From assembly GCA_902793285.1 (NCBI GenBank), contig CADBCV010000024.1, positions 1 through 49,876 on the forward strand: DNA of 49,876 nucleotides, written 5' to 3'. Below the pieces are notes generated by a model, which was not told the DNA's origin, did not search any database, and worked only from the letters and a program-made list of their open reading frames with translations. The DNA comes from Oscillospiraceae bacterium. GTDB taxonomy: Bacteria; Bacillota; Clostridia; Oscillospirales; Oscillospiraceae. Of this stretch, positions 32,452 to 40,311 are shown piece by piece. The position numbers were made by a program, and so were the translations under genes. How positions within the stretch are numbered: the first letter of the stretch is position 1; the number at the start of each line of letters is the position of its first letter.

Positions 32452-33668
32452 GCTTGAATACCTCCGTTTTGAAAGAAATTCTGTACGGCAAGCAGGCACG
32501 CCGCCTTGTCCTCAAGCTGGTGGTTGAAGCGGCTTTTCTCAATGGTGACCGTGTGGCGCGCGTCCATCCCCTCGCGCATCTCGGTAAAGAAGCGGGCGAG
32601 GAAATAGTCGTTGTCGAACATCCTGCCGTAGAGGACGATCTTGCCCGGGTCGATGAGATAGATCACGGACTTGACCGCGCTGCCGAGGGCGTGCACGGCG
32701 GTGTCCACAATGGTGGCCGCGCCGTTGTCGCCGCTTGCCGCAGCGGTGAACACGTCGGAGAGAGTGGGACGGCCGCTCCCGCCGCCGCAGAGCTGCCAGA
32801 GCACGGGCGTCGCCTCCGGGGAGAGCCTGGCCCCGGCCTCCTCCAGAATGGCGGTGGGGGAGGCGATGGTCTCGAGACAGCCGCTCTTCCCGCAGGAGCA
32901 GGGCTTTCCGCCGCGCCGCACCACGGGGATGTGGCCGATCTCGGAGCACTGGAGCGTCACCCCGTGCCAGATCTGCCCGTCGATGGAGAGCGCCGCGCCG
33001 ATGCCGTCCACGCAGCGCAGGAAAAACTGGGAGCCGCCAGCCTCGTCCTTCGAGAGGAACATCTGCGCCGCGAGGAGCGAGCGCACATTGTTCGACAGGA
33101 TGCACCTGTACCCCGTGCGCGCCTCAAACATTTCGCAGAGGGGGATATCCGCCTCGGCAAAGGCGCCGAAGCTGTCGCTCACGCCGCGGCGGTTTGCGGC
33201 CGTGATGCCGCGCACCGCGATGCCGAGCCCGACGATGCGCTCATCCCGGAGACGGTATTCCCGTCGGAGCTCGAGAAGCCGCGCTGCGAGAGCGTCCACA
33301 GTCTCCTCCGCGGGCGCGCGCACCGGCAGGGGGATCGCCTCGGAGAAGATGACGCTCCCGTCAAGCCAGGTGGCCGAGAGAATGGCCTGCCGCAGATTCA
33401 GCAGTACGCCGAGGGCGCAGAAGGCGTGGGCGTTGAGCTCCACCAAAATCTCGCGCCGGCCGACGGAGCCGCTTGTGACGGCGCAGCCCTCGCGCAGAAG
33501 GCCCTCCTCCAGCATCTCGGCCACGATCTTGGTGATCGCGGGGGGCGTGAGCTTCATGGTCTCCGCAAGGCGCTTTCTCGACATGCTGCCCTTCTCGTGG
33601 AGGATGCGGAGCATCGCGCTGCGGTTGTTGCGCTTGACGCCCATCATGTTGTCGCCTTCAAAGGGCAC
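32448..33668 (-). CDS. ROK-family transcriptional repressor
   Basis: A 406-residue ROK regulator. N-terminal winged helix at ~10-75 (MLRILHEKGSMSRKRLAETM, recognition region LTPPAITKIVAEMLEEG), followed by the ROK sugar-binding fold: GLGIAVRGI near 147, the SEIGHIPV segment near 241 and the zinc motif CSCGKSGCLE near 256-265. Such proteins (XylR, NagC, Mlc) release DNA when a sugar binds. The start is GTG 33668 with GGAGGCTTTCCC; ATG 33647 is an alternative. It lies in the leftward operon, between the DMT transporter and the DUF4867 gene. Likely ligand: sulfoquinovose or a sulfo-sugar intermediate. Likely operators: the inverted repeats at 38134-38156 and 42496-42518. Confidence 0.88.
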   Translation of the reverse strand: MPFEGDNMMGVKRNNRSAMLRILHEKGSMSRKRLAETMKLTPPAITKIVAEMLEEGLLREGCAVTSGSVGRREILVELNAHAFCALGVLLNLRQAILSATWLDGSVIFSEAIPLPVRAPAEETVDALAARLLELRREYRLRDERIVGLGIAVRGITAANRRGVSDSFGAFAEADIPLCEMFEARTGYRCILSNNVRSLLAAQMFLSKDEAGGSQFFLRCVDGIGAALSIDGQIWHGVTLQCSEIGHIPVVRRGGKPCSCGKSGCLETIASPTAILEEAGARLSPEATPVLWQLCGGGSGRPTLSDVFTAAASGDNGAATIVDTAVHALGSAVKSVIYLIDPGKIVLYGRMFDNDYFLARFFTEMREGMDARHTVTIEKSRFNHQLEDKAACLLAVQNFFQNGGIQA

Positions 33669-33688
33669 GGGAAAGCCTCCTTCCGGGT

Positions 33689-34600
33689 TTAACGCGCGGG
33701 CCTGCCCGCGTGGTTGATGCGGCCGCGCTGCAAAATGACGGCGGCCCCGGCCAGCACCACAAGAATGCCGAGCAGCTTCTTCGTTGTCAGCTCCTCATGC
33801 AGGAAGAAGACGCCGATGAAGCAGCTCAAAACCGGCATCAAAAGCAGATAGAGCTTCACGAGCCAGACCTCAAAGTGCCGGAGATTGCGGTAGTAGAAGA
33901 AATAGATGCCCGTCTGGGCAAGTCCGCCGAGCGCGACCAGCCACCAGAAGCCGGGGATGCTGTTGAGAGCATCCGTCCTCAGATCGCCGGCGAATGCCGC
34001 GCTCGTGCCGAAGAGCAGCAGCACGACGAAATTATTATAGTAGGAGATCATGTCCGCGTCCTCGTGGTACTTCTCCTGGGCGGACTTGATGATGAAAGCG
34101 TTTGCGCTCACGCAGGCGGCGGAGAGGAGAAAGTACAGGTCCGTGACGTGCACCTCCATCCCGCCGAAGTCCACCCCCAGCACGAGCAGCACGCCGAAGA
34201 GCATGACCGCGGTGCCGACCCAGTCGGAGATGTAGAGCCGCTTGCGGTAGATGATCACCGTCGCGAGATTCACCATCAGCACGTCCGTCTTCAGAAGAGC
34301 CGTCCCGGTGGAGAGAGAGCCGTTCGCGTAGCCGAGGTTTGCAAACAGATCCAGCAGAAAGCCGAACACGCCGATGAGGACCAGGATGAAGACGGCCTTC
34401 CCCTGGTGGAAGAGCCTTGCAAAGCTCTTATCCAGGAGAAGCTGCACCGTGAGAAACACGAGCGCCGCCGTGCGCAGCAGAAAGCCCGCGAGGAGCGGAG
34501 AGCCCGTCGCGTCCACCACGATCTTGCTGACCGCGTAGTAGATCGACCAGGCGACCACCATCCCCGTGACCATCAGGGTGTATTTCAGATCCTCTCTCAT
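33689..34600 (-). CDS. DMT-superfamily (EamA-type) transporter, possible isethionate exporter
   Basis: A 303-residue protein with ten membrane segments in two EamA halves (residues ~8-140 and ~155-290); the second half has NAFIIKSAQEKYHE and the typical ending FFLHEELTTKKLLGILVVLAG. The family mostly exports small metabolites or amino-acid derivatives. ATG overlaps the preceding dehydrogenase stop by 4 bases. Within a pathway that should end in a C2 sulfonate (isethionate), it is the only candidate exporter in the operon. That assignment is inference from position. Confidence 0.8.
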   Translation of the reverse strand: MREDLKYTLMVTGMVVAWSIYYAVSKIVVDATGSPLLAGFLLRTAALVFLTVQLLLDKSFARLFHQGKAVFILVLIGVFGFLLDLFANLGYANGSLSTGTALLKTDVLMVNLATVIIYRKRLYISDWVGTAVMLFGVLLVLGVDFGGMEVHVTDLYFLLSAACVSANAFIIKSAQEKYHEDADMISYYNNFVVLLLFGTSAAFAGDLRTDALNSIPGFWWLVALGGLAQTGIYFFYYRNLRHFEVWLVKLYLLLMPVLSCFIGVFFLHEELTTKKLLGILVVLAGAAVILQRGRINHAGRPAR

Positions 34601-35694
34601 CGCAGCGCTTCAAACATCTCCCGGAGCTTTTCCTCCGTCATCTGGACGGGGTTGTTGTTCATAAGGGGGTGCGCCGCGCAGTCGCGGCAGAGCTTGTCAA
34701 GGTCCACCGCGCCGAGATCGCCGAGACGGGAGCGCAGCCCCGCCATCTCCTTGAAGGCGCGGATCTTTTCCGCAAGCTCCGCGGTGTCCCGGAGGCCGAC
34801 GGCCTGCGCCAGATACTCCAGGCGCGCGTCCGCGTTGATGCGCACAAAACTGTCCAGCGTGAAAGCGCAGGCCTCGCCGTGGGGCAGGTGGTAATCCTCG
34901 GACAGGGGATAGCTGCACGCGTGGCACGCCGCGGTCTTCGGCAGGGCAAAGCTCAGCCCGCCGAGCAGGGACGCGAGCGCCATCCTGCCGCGGGCTTCCC
35001 GGTTTGCGCCGTCGCGGTAGGCGGTCTCAAGGTTTGCGAGAATGAGGCGCACGGCCTCAATGGCCATGAGATCGGGGATGGGCTGGTGGTTTTTACTCCA
35101 GTAGCCCTCCAGCGCGTGGGCCATGGCGTCAAGGCCGGTGTTCATGGTGGTGCGCTGCGGCACGGACAGCATGAGCAGGGGATCGACGATGGCGGCCTTC
35201 GGCATGAAGGCGGGGTTATTGATGGTCTTCTTCTCCGTGATGTGGGACACGACGGAGACCTGGGTCACCTCGCTGCCGGTGCCGGCGGTGGTGGGCACCG
35301 CGATGATGGTGAGGCGCTCCGCGGGGAAGGGCCGCTCGCCGCGGTAGTACTCGATGGCCTCGTGCCCGTCGAGGGCGATGGCGGCGGCGAATTTCGCCGT
35401 GTCGATGGAGCTGCCGCCCCCGATGCCGATGACGGCGTCGGCCTTGTGCTCGCGCGCAAGGCGGGTGGTCTCAATCACGCCGGAGAGCTGGGGGTTCTGC
35501 TCCACGCCGCCGAAGACGGCGACGATGCGAGGCTCCTTTTCCATGAGCTCCTCGGCCGTCGGGGCAAAGTGCTTGCCGCAGGCGATGACGCAGCGGCTCA
35601 CCTGAAGCTCGTCCAGAACCTTGCCGAGCTCCTGGAACTTCCCCTCGCCGAAGAAGATCTTGACCGGCTGGGCGTAGATGAACTCATTTCCCAT
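34597..35694 (-). CDS. Iron-containing alcohol dehydrogenase, probable sulfoacetaldehyde reductase
   Basis: A 365-residue group III (iron-dependent) alcohol dehydrogenase. NAD-binding GGGSSIDTAKFAAAIA near residue 92-107, PTTAGTGSEVTQVSVV near 132-147, metal ligands in GLDAMAHALEGYW near 185-197 and DYHLPHGEACAF near 258-269. Fe-ADHs of this class include SarD of Bilophila and related enzymes that reduce sulfoacetaldehyde to isethionate with NADH. In this operon it would remove the end product of the transketolase steps and regenerate NAD. ATG 35694 overlaps the upstream isomerase gene by 11 bases, so translation is coupled; an upstream extension has no support. Substrate is inferred from the cluster. 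Confidence 0.8.
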   Translation of the reverse strand: MGNEFIYAQPVKIFFGEGKFQELGKVLDELQVSRCVIACGKHFAPTAEELMEKEPRIVAVFGGVEQNPQLSGVIETTRLAREHKADAVIGIGGGSSIDTAKFAAAIALDGHEAIEYYRGERPFPAERLTIIAVPTTAGTGSEVTQVSVVSHITEKKTINNPAFMPKAAIVDPLLMLSVPQRTTMNTGLDAMAHALEGYWSKNHQPIPDLMAIEAVRLILANLETAYRDGANREARGRMALASLLGGLSFALPKTAACHACSYPLSEDYHLPHGEACAFTLDSFVRINADARLEYLAQAVGLRDTAELAEKIRAFKEMAGLRSRLGDLGAVDLDKLCRDCAAHPLMNNNPVQMTEEKLREMFEALR

Positions 35695-36160
35695 AGCAGG
35701 CGTCCTCAATGGCGGCGACCTTGTCGGCGAACTTGTGCATGTTCTCCGCGCGCCAATCCTCCAGATCCTGGCACCAGTCGGTGGCGAGGAAGGTCTTCAC
35801 CATCTCGACGGCCATCTCGGGCCCGACGATCCAGCCGCCCATGCAGAGGACCTTGGCATTGTTGATGGCGCGGGCCATCTTCGCGGAGTAGACACCCTCG
35901 CACGCGACGGCGTGCACGCCCTTGTACTTGTTTGCCACAACGCTCATGCCGGCACCGGTGCCGCAGATCAGCACCGCGCGGTCATAGGTCCCGTCCTGCA
36001 CCAGGGGGGCGACCCTGGAGGCCACCTCGTAATAGGGGTGCACCTCGTCGAGCGTCACGGTGCCGAGATCGTCAAACTCCACGCCGGCCTCGGTGAGGTA
36101 GGCCCGGATGGCTTCCTTCGCGGAGAAGCCGGATTTATCACTGCCGATGGCGATTTTCAT
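35684..36160 (-). CDS. RpiB/LacA/LacB family sugar isomerase, probable 4-deoxy-4-sulfoerythrose isomerase
   Basis: A 158-residue isomerase of the ribose-5-phosphate isomerase B fold. Seen: MKIAIGSDKSGF at the start, DDLGTVTLDEVHPYYEVA near 31-48, and the active-site ICGTGAGMSVVANKYKGV near 65-82. The segment that reads HNDAN in phosphate-sugar RpiB enzymes is INNAK here, so a phosphate-sugar substrate is doubtful. The transketolase route of sulfoquinovose breakdown uses an RpiB-like enzyme (SqwI) to turn sulfo-erythrose into sulfo-erythrulose, which fits. TTGGAGGATATTTCCT precedes ATG 36160. A repeat separates it from the transketolase genes upstream. Confidence 0.78.
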   Translation of the reverse strand: MKIAIGSDKSGFSAKEAIRAYLTEAGVEFDDLGTVTLDEVHPYYEVASRVAPLVQDGTYDRAVLICGTGAGMSVVANKYKGVHAVACEGVYSAKMARAINNAKVLCMGGWIVGPEMAVEMVKTFLATDWCQDLEDWRAENMHKFADKVAAIEDACYGK

Positions 36161-36227
36161 AGGAAATATCCTCCAAATCATTGTCAGTTTTAAATGGCGT
36201 TCGTTTTTGCGATGTCATGAGATTGCT

Positions 36228-36312
36228 GTCATTCTGAGGAGCGCAGCGACGAAGAATCCCGAAAGTATTGCAGGCAATCATGAGATCCTTCGCTGACGCT
36301 CAGGATGACACG
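36228..36312. repeat. TGTCATTCTGAGGAG interspersed element
   Basis: One copy of the family at 2463 and 14014, with inverted ends (TGTCATTCTGAGGAGCGCAG and CGCTCAGGATGACA), inserted between the isomerase and transketolase genes of the leftward operon. Confidence 0.8.
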
Positions 36313-36316
36313 AACA

Positions 36317-36347
36317 TAAGGCCTCCCCCGATTGGGGAAGGCCCGTT
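36317..36347 (-). terminator. Hairpin after the transketolase pair
   Basis: AAGGCCTCCCC / GGGGAAGGCC stem with one mismatch. The T-run (TTTTTT) lies on the plus strand; on the minus strand the tail is only TTATGTT. It may lower rather than stop transcription into the isomerase gene. Confidence 0.5.
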
Positions 36348-36349
36348 TT

Positions 36350-37273
36350 TTACTTGAGCGCCGCGGCCTTCTTCGCGGCGGCGACGATATCCTCCGTGCG
36401 CATACCCAGCACCTCGCGCAGGTAGGGCATTTTGCCGACCTCGCCGAAGCGGTCCTGCACGCCGACGGCGACGGCGGGGATCTTCTCCTGGGCCAGGGCC
36501 TCGAGCACGGCGGAGTGCAGGCCGCCGATGACGTTGTGGTTCTCCACAGTCAGCACGGCGCCGGTCTTGCGGGCGGAGGCGATGACGGTCTCGCGGTCGA
36601 TGGGCTTGATGGTGTGCACGTTCACGACCTCGCAGTCGATGCCCTCAGCCGCGAGCTCCGCGGCGGCGTCGAGCACGTCCTTGGTCAGGAAACCGGACAC
36701 GAAGATCGTGAGATCCTTGCCCTCGCGCAGGGTGTCAGCCTTGAAGAGGTCGAACTTGTAGTCGGCGGGGAAGACGTCGGGCAGGGTCTTGCGGAAAAGG
36801 CGCATGTACACGGGGCCCTCGTAGGCGGCCAGAGCGGGCATGGCCGCGCGAAGCTGCACGGCGTCCACGGGCTCAAAGATGACCATGCCGGGGATGGAGC
36901 GGATGACGCCCACGTCCTCCATGCTCATGTGGGTGCCGCCGTTGAGCTCGGCCGAGATGCCGGGGTCGGTGCCGACGATTTTGACGTTCTGTTTGGCGTA
37001 GGAGATGGAGATCGCGATCTGGTCGCAGATGCGTCTCGTGGCGAAGGGCGTGAAGCTCTCGATCCAGGGCTTAAAGCCGTAGCTTGCAAGGCCGGCCGCG
37101 ATGGAGGCCATGTCCTGCTCGGCCACGCCGCAGTCAAACATCTGCTTCGGGAAGCGCTCATAGAGTTTGCGGGTGCCGCTGGCCTTGGAGAGGTCAGCGT
37201 CCAGGACGCACACGTGGCGGTCCTGCTCCATCATTTCAGCCAGGCATTCGGCGTAAACTGCTCTCATTTCCAT
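36350..37273 (-). CDS. Transketolase C-terminal subunit, sulfoquinovose cluster
   Basis: A 307-residue split-transketolase subunit holding the pyrimidine-binding and C-terminal domains. Seen: DADLSKASGTRKLYERFP near 24-41, the catalytic Glu in CGVAEQDMASIAAGLA near 48-63, and the C-terminal domain with GLHSAVLEALAQEKI near 264. Partner is the N-terminal subunit just upstream (gap 3 bases). The pair could be an ordinary transketolase, but in this cluster it matches the two-gene SqwG-SqwH enzyme that cleaves sulfofructose and then sulfo-erythrulose, passing two-carbon units to glyceraldehyde-3-phosphate. GGGGGAATAAAAA precedes the ATG and contains the partner's stop. Confidence 0.88.
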   Translation of the reverse strand: MEMRAVYAECLAEMMEQDRHVCVLDADLSKASGTRKLYERFPKQMFDCGVAEQDMASIAAGLASYGFKPWIESFTPFATRRICDQIAISISYAKQNVKIVGTDPGISAELNGGTHMSMEDVGVIRSIPGMVIFEPVDAVQLRAAMPALAAYEGPVYMRLFRKTLPDVFPADYKFDLFKADTLREGKDLTIFVSGFLTKDVLDAAAELAAEGIDCEVVNVHTIKPIDRETVIASARKTGAVLTVENHNVIGGLHSAVLEALAQEKIPAVAVGVQDRFGEVGKMPYLREVLGMRTEDIVAAAKKAAALK

Positions 37274-37276
37274 TTT

Positions 37277-38101
37277 TTATTCCCCCCTGATCTCCGCGAT
37301 GGCGGCCTTGGCCTGCTCTTCGTTGACGTTGGTGTTGTGGTTGCCCGCGCCGAGGTCGACGATCCACTGGACGCCGCAGCCCTTGAGCGTGTTGAGGATC
37401 ACCATGGTGGGCCTGCCGCTGCCGCGCATGGTCTTGGCCTCTTTGACGGCGGCGGAGACCTGCTCCACATCGTTGCCGTCCTTGACCTCGATCACGTTCC
37501 AGCCGAAGGCCCTCCACTTGTCGGCGAGGGGCGCGATGTCGTTGACCTCGGCGACGCTGCCGTCGATCTGCAGCTTGTTGTAGTCGGTGAAGCCGATGAG
37601 GTTGTCGAGCTTCTTCGCGGCGGCGAACATGGCGGCCTCCCAGATCTGGCCCTCCTGGCTCTCGCCGTCCCCGATGAGGGTGAAGATCGTGGCGCCGTCC
37701 TCCTCCATCTTGGAGCCGAGCGCAACGCCCACCGCGCAGGAGAAGCCCTGGCCGAGGGAGCCGGTGGTCATGTCGATGCCGGTGGTGCGGTTCATGTCGC
37801 AGTGGCTGGGCAGGTTCGTGCCGCCTTGGTTGAGGGTGAGCAGCTCCTTGCGGTCAAAGTAGCCGCGGTTTGCGAGCGTCGCGTACACCGCGGGGCCCGC
37901 GTGGCCCTTGGAGCAGACAAAGCGGTCGCGCCCGGGCATTTTGGGGTTTGCGGGGTCGATGTGCATCTCCTCAAAGTAGAGTACCGCGAGCAGCTCCGTC
38001 ACAGACAGGCAGCCGCCGATGTGCCCCACGCCTAGATGACCGATGCTGGTCATGATGTCGCAGCGGATATCCTTGCAGACTTCTTTCAGATCGTAGCTCA
38101 A
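37277..38101 (-). CDS. Transketolase N-terminal subunit, sulfoquinovose cluster
   Basis: A 274-residue thiamine-diphosphate-binding subunit. Seen: HLGVGHIGGCLSVTELL near 22-38 (family GHxGG), CSKGHAGPAVYATLANRG near 62-79, TTGSLGQGFSCAVGVALGSK near 115-134, and the ThDP/metal motif GDGESQEGQIWEA ... DYNKLQIDG near 146-178. Together with the downstream subunit it makes a full transketolase. The start is TTG 38101, with GGGAGGAAATCAAA before it. It is the first gene of the leftward operon; its promoter and a likely ROK operator lie at 38134-38189. Confidence 0.9.
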   Translation of the reverse strand: MSYDLKEVCKDIRCDIMTSIGHLGVGHIGGCLSVTELLAVLYFEEMHIDPANPKMPGRDRFVCSKGHAGPAVYATLANRGYFDRKELLTLNQGGTNLPSHCDMNRTTGIDMTTGSLGQGFSCAVGVALGSKMEEDGATIFTLIGDGESQEGQIWEAAMFAAAKKLDNLIGFTDYNKLQIDGSVAEVNDIAPLADKWRAFGWNVIEVKDGNDVEQVSAAVKEAKTMRGSGRPTMVILNTLKGCGVQWIVDLGAGNHNTNVNEEQAKAAIAEIRGE

Positions 38102-38133
38102 TTTGATTTCCTCCCAACAAGAAGAATATTGTC

Positions 38134-38156
38134 ATTGGTTAAAAGGTCTAACTAAT
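38134..38156. promoter_or_regulatory. Candidate ROK operator at the transketolase promoter
   Basis: A 23-bp inverted repeat: ATTGGTTA, 7-base spacer (AAAGGTC), TAACTAAT; 7 of 8 positions of the arms are complementary. It covers the predicted start of transcription of the leftward operon. The arms resemble the TTAGTT/AACTAA core of XylR-type ROK operators. A site of the same 8-7-8 layout is at 42496-42518. Confidence 0.65.
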
Positions 38157-38160
38157 GCAC

Positions 38161-38189
38161 AGTGTAGTCTCTGATATCCTCTTTGTCAA
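38161..38189 (-). promoter_or_regulatory. Promoter of the leftward sulfoquinovose operon
   Basis: Minus strand: -35 TTGACA (38184-38189), 17-base spacer, -10 TACACT (38161-38166). Start expected near 38154. Confidence 0.88.
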
Positions 38190-38230
38190 TAGGGAAAACA
38201 AAAAAACCGGGCCTTCTTTTCACGCAGACC

Positions 38231-38259
38231 TTGACATCTGTCCCCGGGCGGACTATGAT
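38231..38259 (+). promoter_or_regulatory. Promoter of the rightward sulfoquinovose operon
   Basis: -35 TTGACA (38231-38236), 17-base spacer, -10 TATGAT (38254-38259). A weaker inverted repeat (ATTATT at 38258 and AATAAT at 38274-38279) overlaps the -10 and the start and could be a diverged operator. Confidence 0.88.
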
Positions 38260-38311
38260 TATTCACGCTGTTAAATAATTTCCCTTTCAATAATTCGACA
38301 GGAGGATCAAC

Positions 38312-39685
38312 ATGAGCTTTACACCTGTTTATATTCCGGTGGGCGTCCCCACCTTCCATCTCGAGAGCGCCCAGGATCAGTTCGAGCGCTCCGTCAAGCT
38401 CCTGCGCGCGGTGGATGAGCGCTTCGTCGTCCCCGGGGAGATGCTGCTGAGTCTCGACAAGCTCCGCGATTACATGCAGGGGCTGCAGCCGGACCTCATC
38501 GTGTTCCAGAACCTGACCTTCGCAAACGCCGCCTACATGTCCGAGGTGCTGCGCCGCTTCGACTGCCCGGTCCTCCTCTGGACCCTGCGGGAGCCCGTCA
38601 TCGACGGGGGCCGCCTGCGCCTCAACTCCCTGACCGGGGCGTACTCGGCTGCCAACACCCTCCGCGCCTTTGACGACAGGCCCTTCTCCTACGTCTTCGG
38701 CGCGCCGGAGGAGGAAGAGACCGTCAAGGCCGTGAGGGCGAGCGTCGCCGCGGCCCGGGTGAAGAAAAACATGCGCTCTCTGCGCCTTGCCGCCGTGGGC
38801 CACACGCCCCAGGGCTTCGGCTTCGGCCGCGCGCTCGACAGCGAGCTCATGAGCACCTTCGGCGTGGAGCTTGAGGCCATCGAGGCGCGCGAGCTTATCG
38901 ACGAGGCCAAAAAGCTCACGGACGCGGAGCTTGCCGCCGCCGTCGCGGATACCGAGAAGGCCACCGCCGGGCTTGACAAGACGCCCGAGAACAATATCCT
39001 GGACCACGCCCGCCTTCTCAACGCCTACAGGAACTATGTGAAGACCCACAACATCGGGGCGCTGGCCTCCCGCTGCTGGCCCGATTTCTTCACCGCCTTC
39101 GGCACCCCGGTCTGCACGGTCCTCTCCATGCTCAATGACGAGGGGGTCGCCGCCGCCTGCGAGGCCGATATCTACGGGGCGCTGTCCATGTGGATCGGGA
39201 TGCAGCTCTCCGGCGAGCCTGTCTTCTTCGGCGACCCCGTTTCCCTCGACGAGGGGGAGAACACCGTCACCTTCTGGCACTGCGGCGCGGCCGCCTGTTC
39301 GCTCGCCCGGCACGATACCGGCGCTACAGTCGGCGTGCACCCCAACCGCAAGATCGGCCCCGCCATGGACTTCGGCTGCGAGGCTTTCCCCGAGGCCACC
39401 ATCTTCCGCATCGGGCGCGAGCCGGACGGCTCCTTCCGCTTCTTCATCGCGGAGGGCGAGGCGCTCGATAAGCCCAAGCAGTTCATCGGCACCTCCATCG
39501 TGGTCCGCACCTTCTGCGACAGCCGCGGCATGGTGGAGCAGAGCGTGCGCGACGGGTTCGAGCCCCACTTTGTCGTCATCAAGGGCCTGCACGCGAGAAC
39601 GCTCGAGACCCTTGCCGAGATGTACGGCTTTGATGTGTACCGCTACACGGTGGACGCCGGGCTCTGCCGCGGAAACGATCAATGA
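38312..39685 (+). CDS. FucI/AraA-fold sugar isomerase, probable sulfoquinovose isomerase
   Basis: A 457-residue protein of the L-fucose/L-arabinose isomerase-like family. N-terminal domain ~1-170 (DLIVFQNLTFANAAYMSEVL), then VKTHNIGALASRCWPDF near 245-261, the metal-binding EGVAAACEADIYGAL near 276-291 (Glu284), TFWHCGAAACSL near 320 and GLHARTLETLAEMYG near 428-442 with a His ligand. These enzymes interconvert aldoses and ketoses using Mn2+. In this operon the expected reaction is sulfoquinovose to sulfofructose. GACAGGAGGATCAAC precedes the ATG. Its stop overlaps the YesL-like gene by 4 bases. The sulfo-sugar substrate is inferred from context. Confidence 0.8.
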   Translation: MSFTPVYIPVGVPTFHLESAQDQFERSVKLLRAVDERFVVPGEMLLSLDKLRDYMQGLQPDLIVFQNLTFANAAYMSEVLRRFDCPVLLWTLREPVIDGGRLRLNSLTGAYSAANTLRAFDDRPFSYVFGAPEEEETVKAVRASVAAARVKKNMRSLRLAAVGHTPQGFGFGRALDSELMSTFGVELEAIEARELIDEAKKLTDAELAAAVADTEKATAGLDKTPENNILDHARLLNAYRNYVKTHNIGALASRCWPDFFTAFGTPVCTVLSMLNDEGVAAACEADIYGALSMWIGMQLSGEPVFFGDPVSLDEGENTVTFWHCGAAACSLARHDTGATVGVHPNRKIGPAMDFGCEAFPEATIFRIGREPDGSFRFFIAEGEALDKPKQFIGTSIVVRTFCDSRGMVEQSVRDGFEPHFVVIKGLHARTLETLAEMYGFDVYRYTVDAGLCRGNDQ

Positions 39686-40299
39686 AGGAGTCGAAGCTCC
39701 ACGCGGTACTCACGGCGCTCATCGACATCGTGTGGCTCGGCATCCTCTGGGCGCTCTGCTCCCTGCCCGTCATCACGCTGGGGGCCGCGTCCGCCGCGCT
39801 CTACTACAGCATGGTCAAGTGCGTGCGCCACGATTACCCGGAGCCGACCCACGCCTTCTTCCGCGCCTTTCGCATGAATTTCCGGGGGGCGACGCTTTTG
39901 TGGCTGGTCTTCCTCGCGGCGCTCTGCGTCGGCGTTCTGGACATCGTCGCCTTCTCGCGGATGGGCGTTGAGGCCGGGAGCTTTCTCCACGTCTTCTCCC
40001 GCGTCCTGCTGCTGCCGCTGCCGCTGCTCGCGGTCTGGAGCTTTGCCTATCTCTCGCGCTTTGACGATCCGGTGAAGACCGTCCTGCGCTTCGGGGTCTA
40101 TCTCGCGGTCCGAAACTGGCGGCAGAGCCTTCTGTTGCTCTTCGAGCTTGCGCTTGTGGCGCTCATCTCCTGGCTCCTGCCGCAGATCGCGCCCCTCCTG
40201 CCCGGGGCCCTCTGTCTTTTGATGAGCTTTTCGATCGAGCCCGCCCTGCGCGCCCTCTCCGCCGGCCAGGGCAGAGCCGACGACTGGTATAATGAATAA
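39682..40299 (+). CDS. YesL-like (DUF624) membrane protein
   Basis: A 205-residue protein with five membrane segments; opening WLGILWALCSLPVITLGAAS and YSMVKCVRHDYPEP are typical of the DUF624/YesL family, found beside sugar ABC importers and glycoside hydrolases in Bacillota. Biochemical role unknown. ATGA overlap with the isomerase gene and 12 bases to the sulfoquinovosidase gene show that all three are one transcript. Confidence 0.85.
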   Translation: MKESKLHAVLTALIDIVWLGILWALCSLPVITLGAASAALYYSMVKCVRHDYPEPTHAFFRAFRMNFRGATLLWLVFLAALCVGVLDIVAFSRMGVEAGSFLHVFSRVLLLPLPLLAVWSFAYLSRFDDPVKTVLRFGVYLAVRNWRQSLLLLFELALVALISWLLPQIAPLLPGALCLLMSFSIEPALRALSAGQGRADDWYNE

Positions 40300-40311
40300 G
40301 GAGTATCGACC

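Noticed and set aside
36350-38101. Reading the split transketolase as ordinary pentose-phosphate transketolase only
   Set aside because: Possible from sequence alone, but the shared operon with an RpiB-type isomerase and Fe-dehydrogenase, divergent from a sulfoquinovosidase, favours the sulfo-sugar role; kept as an open alternative.
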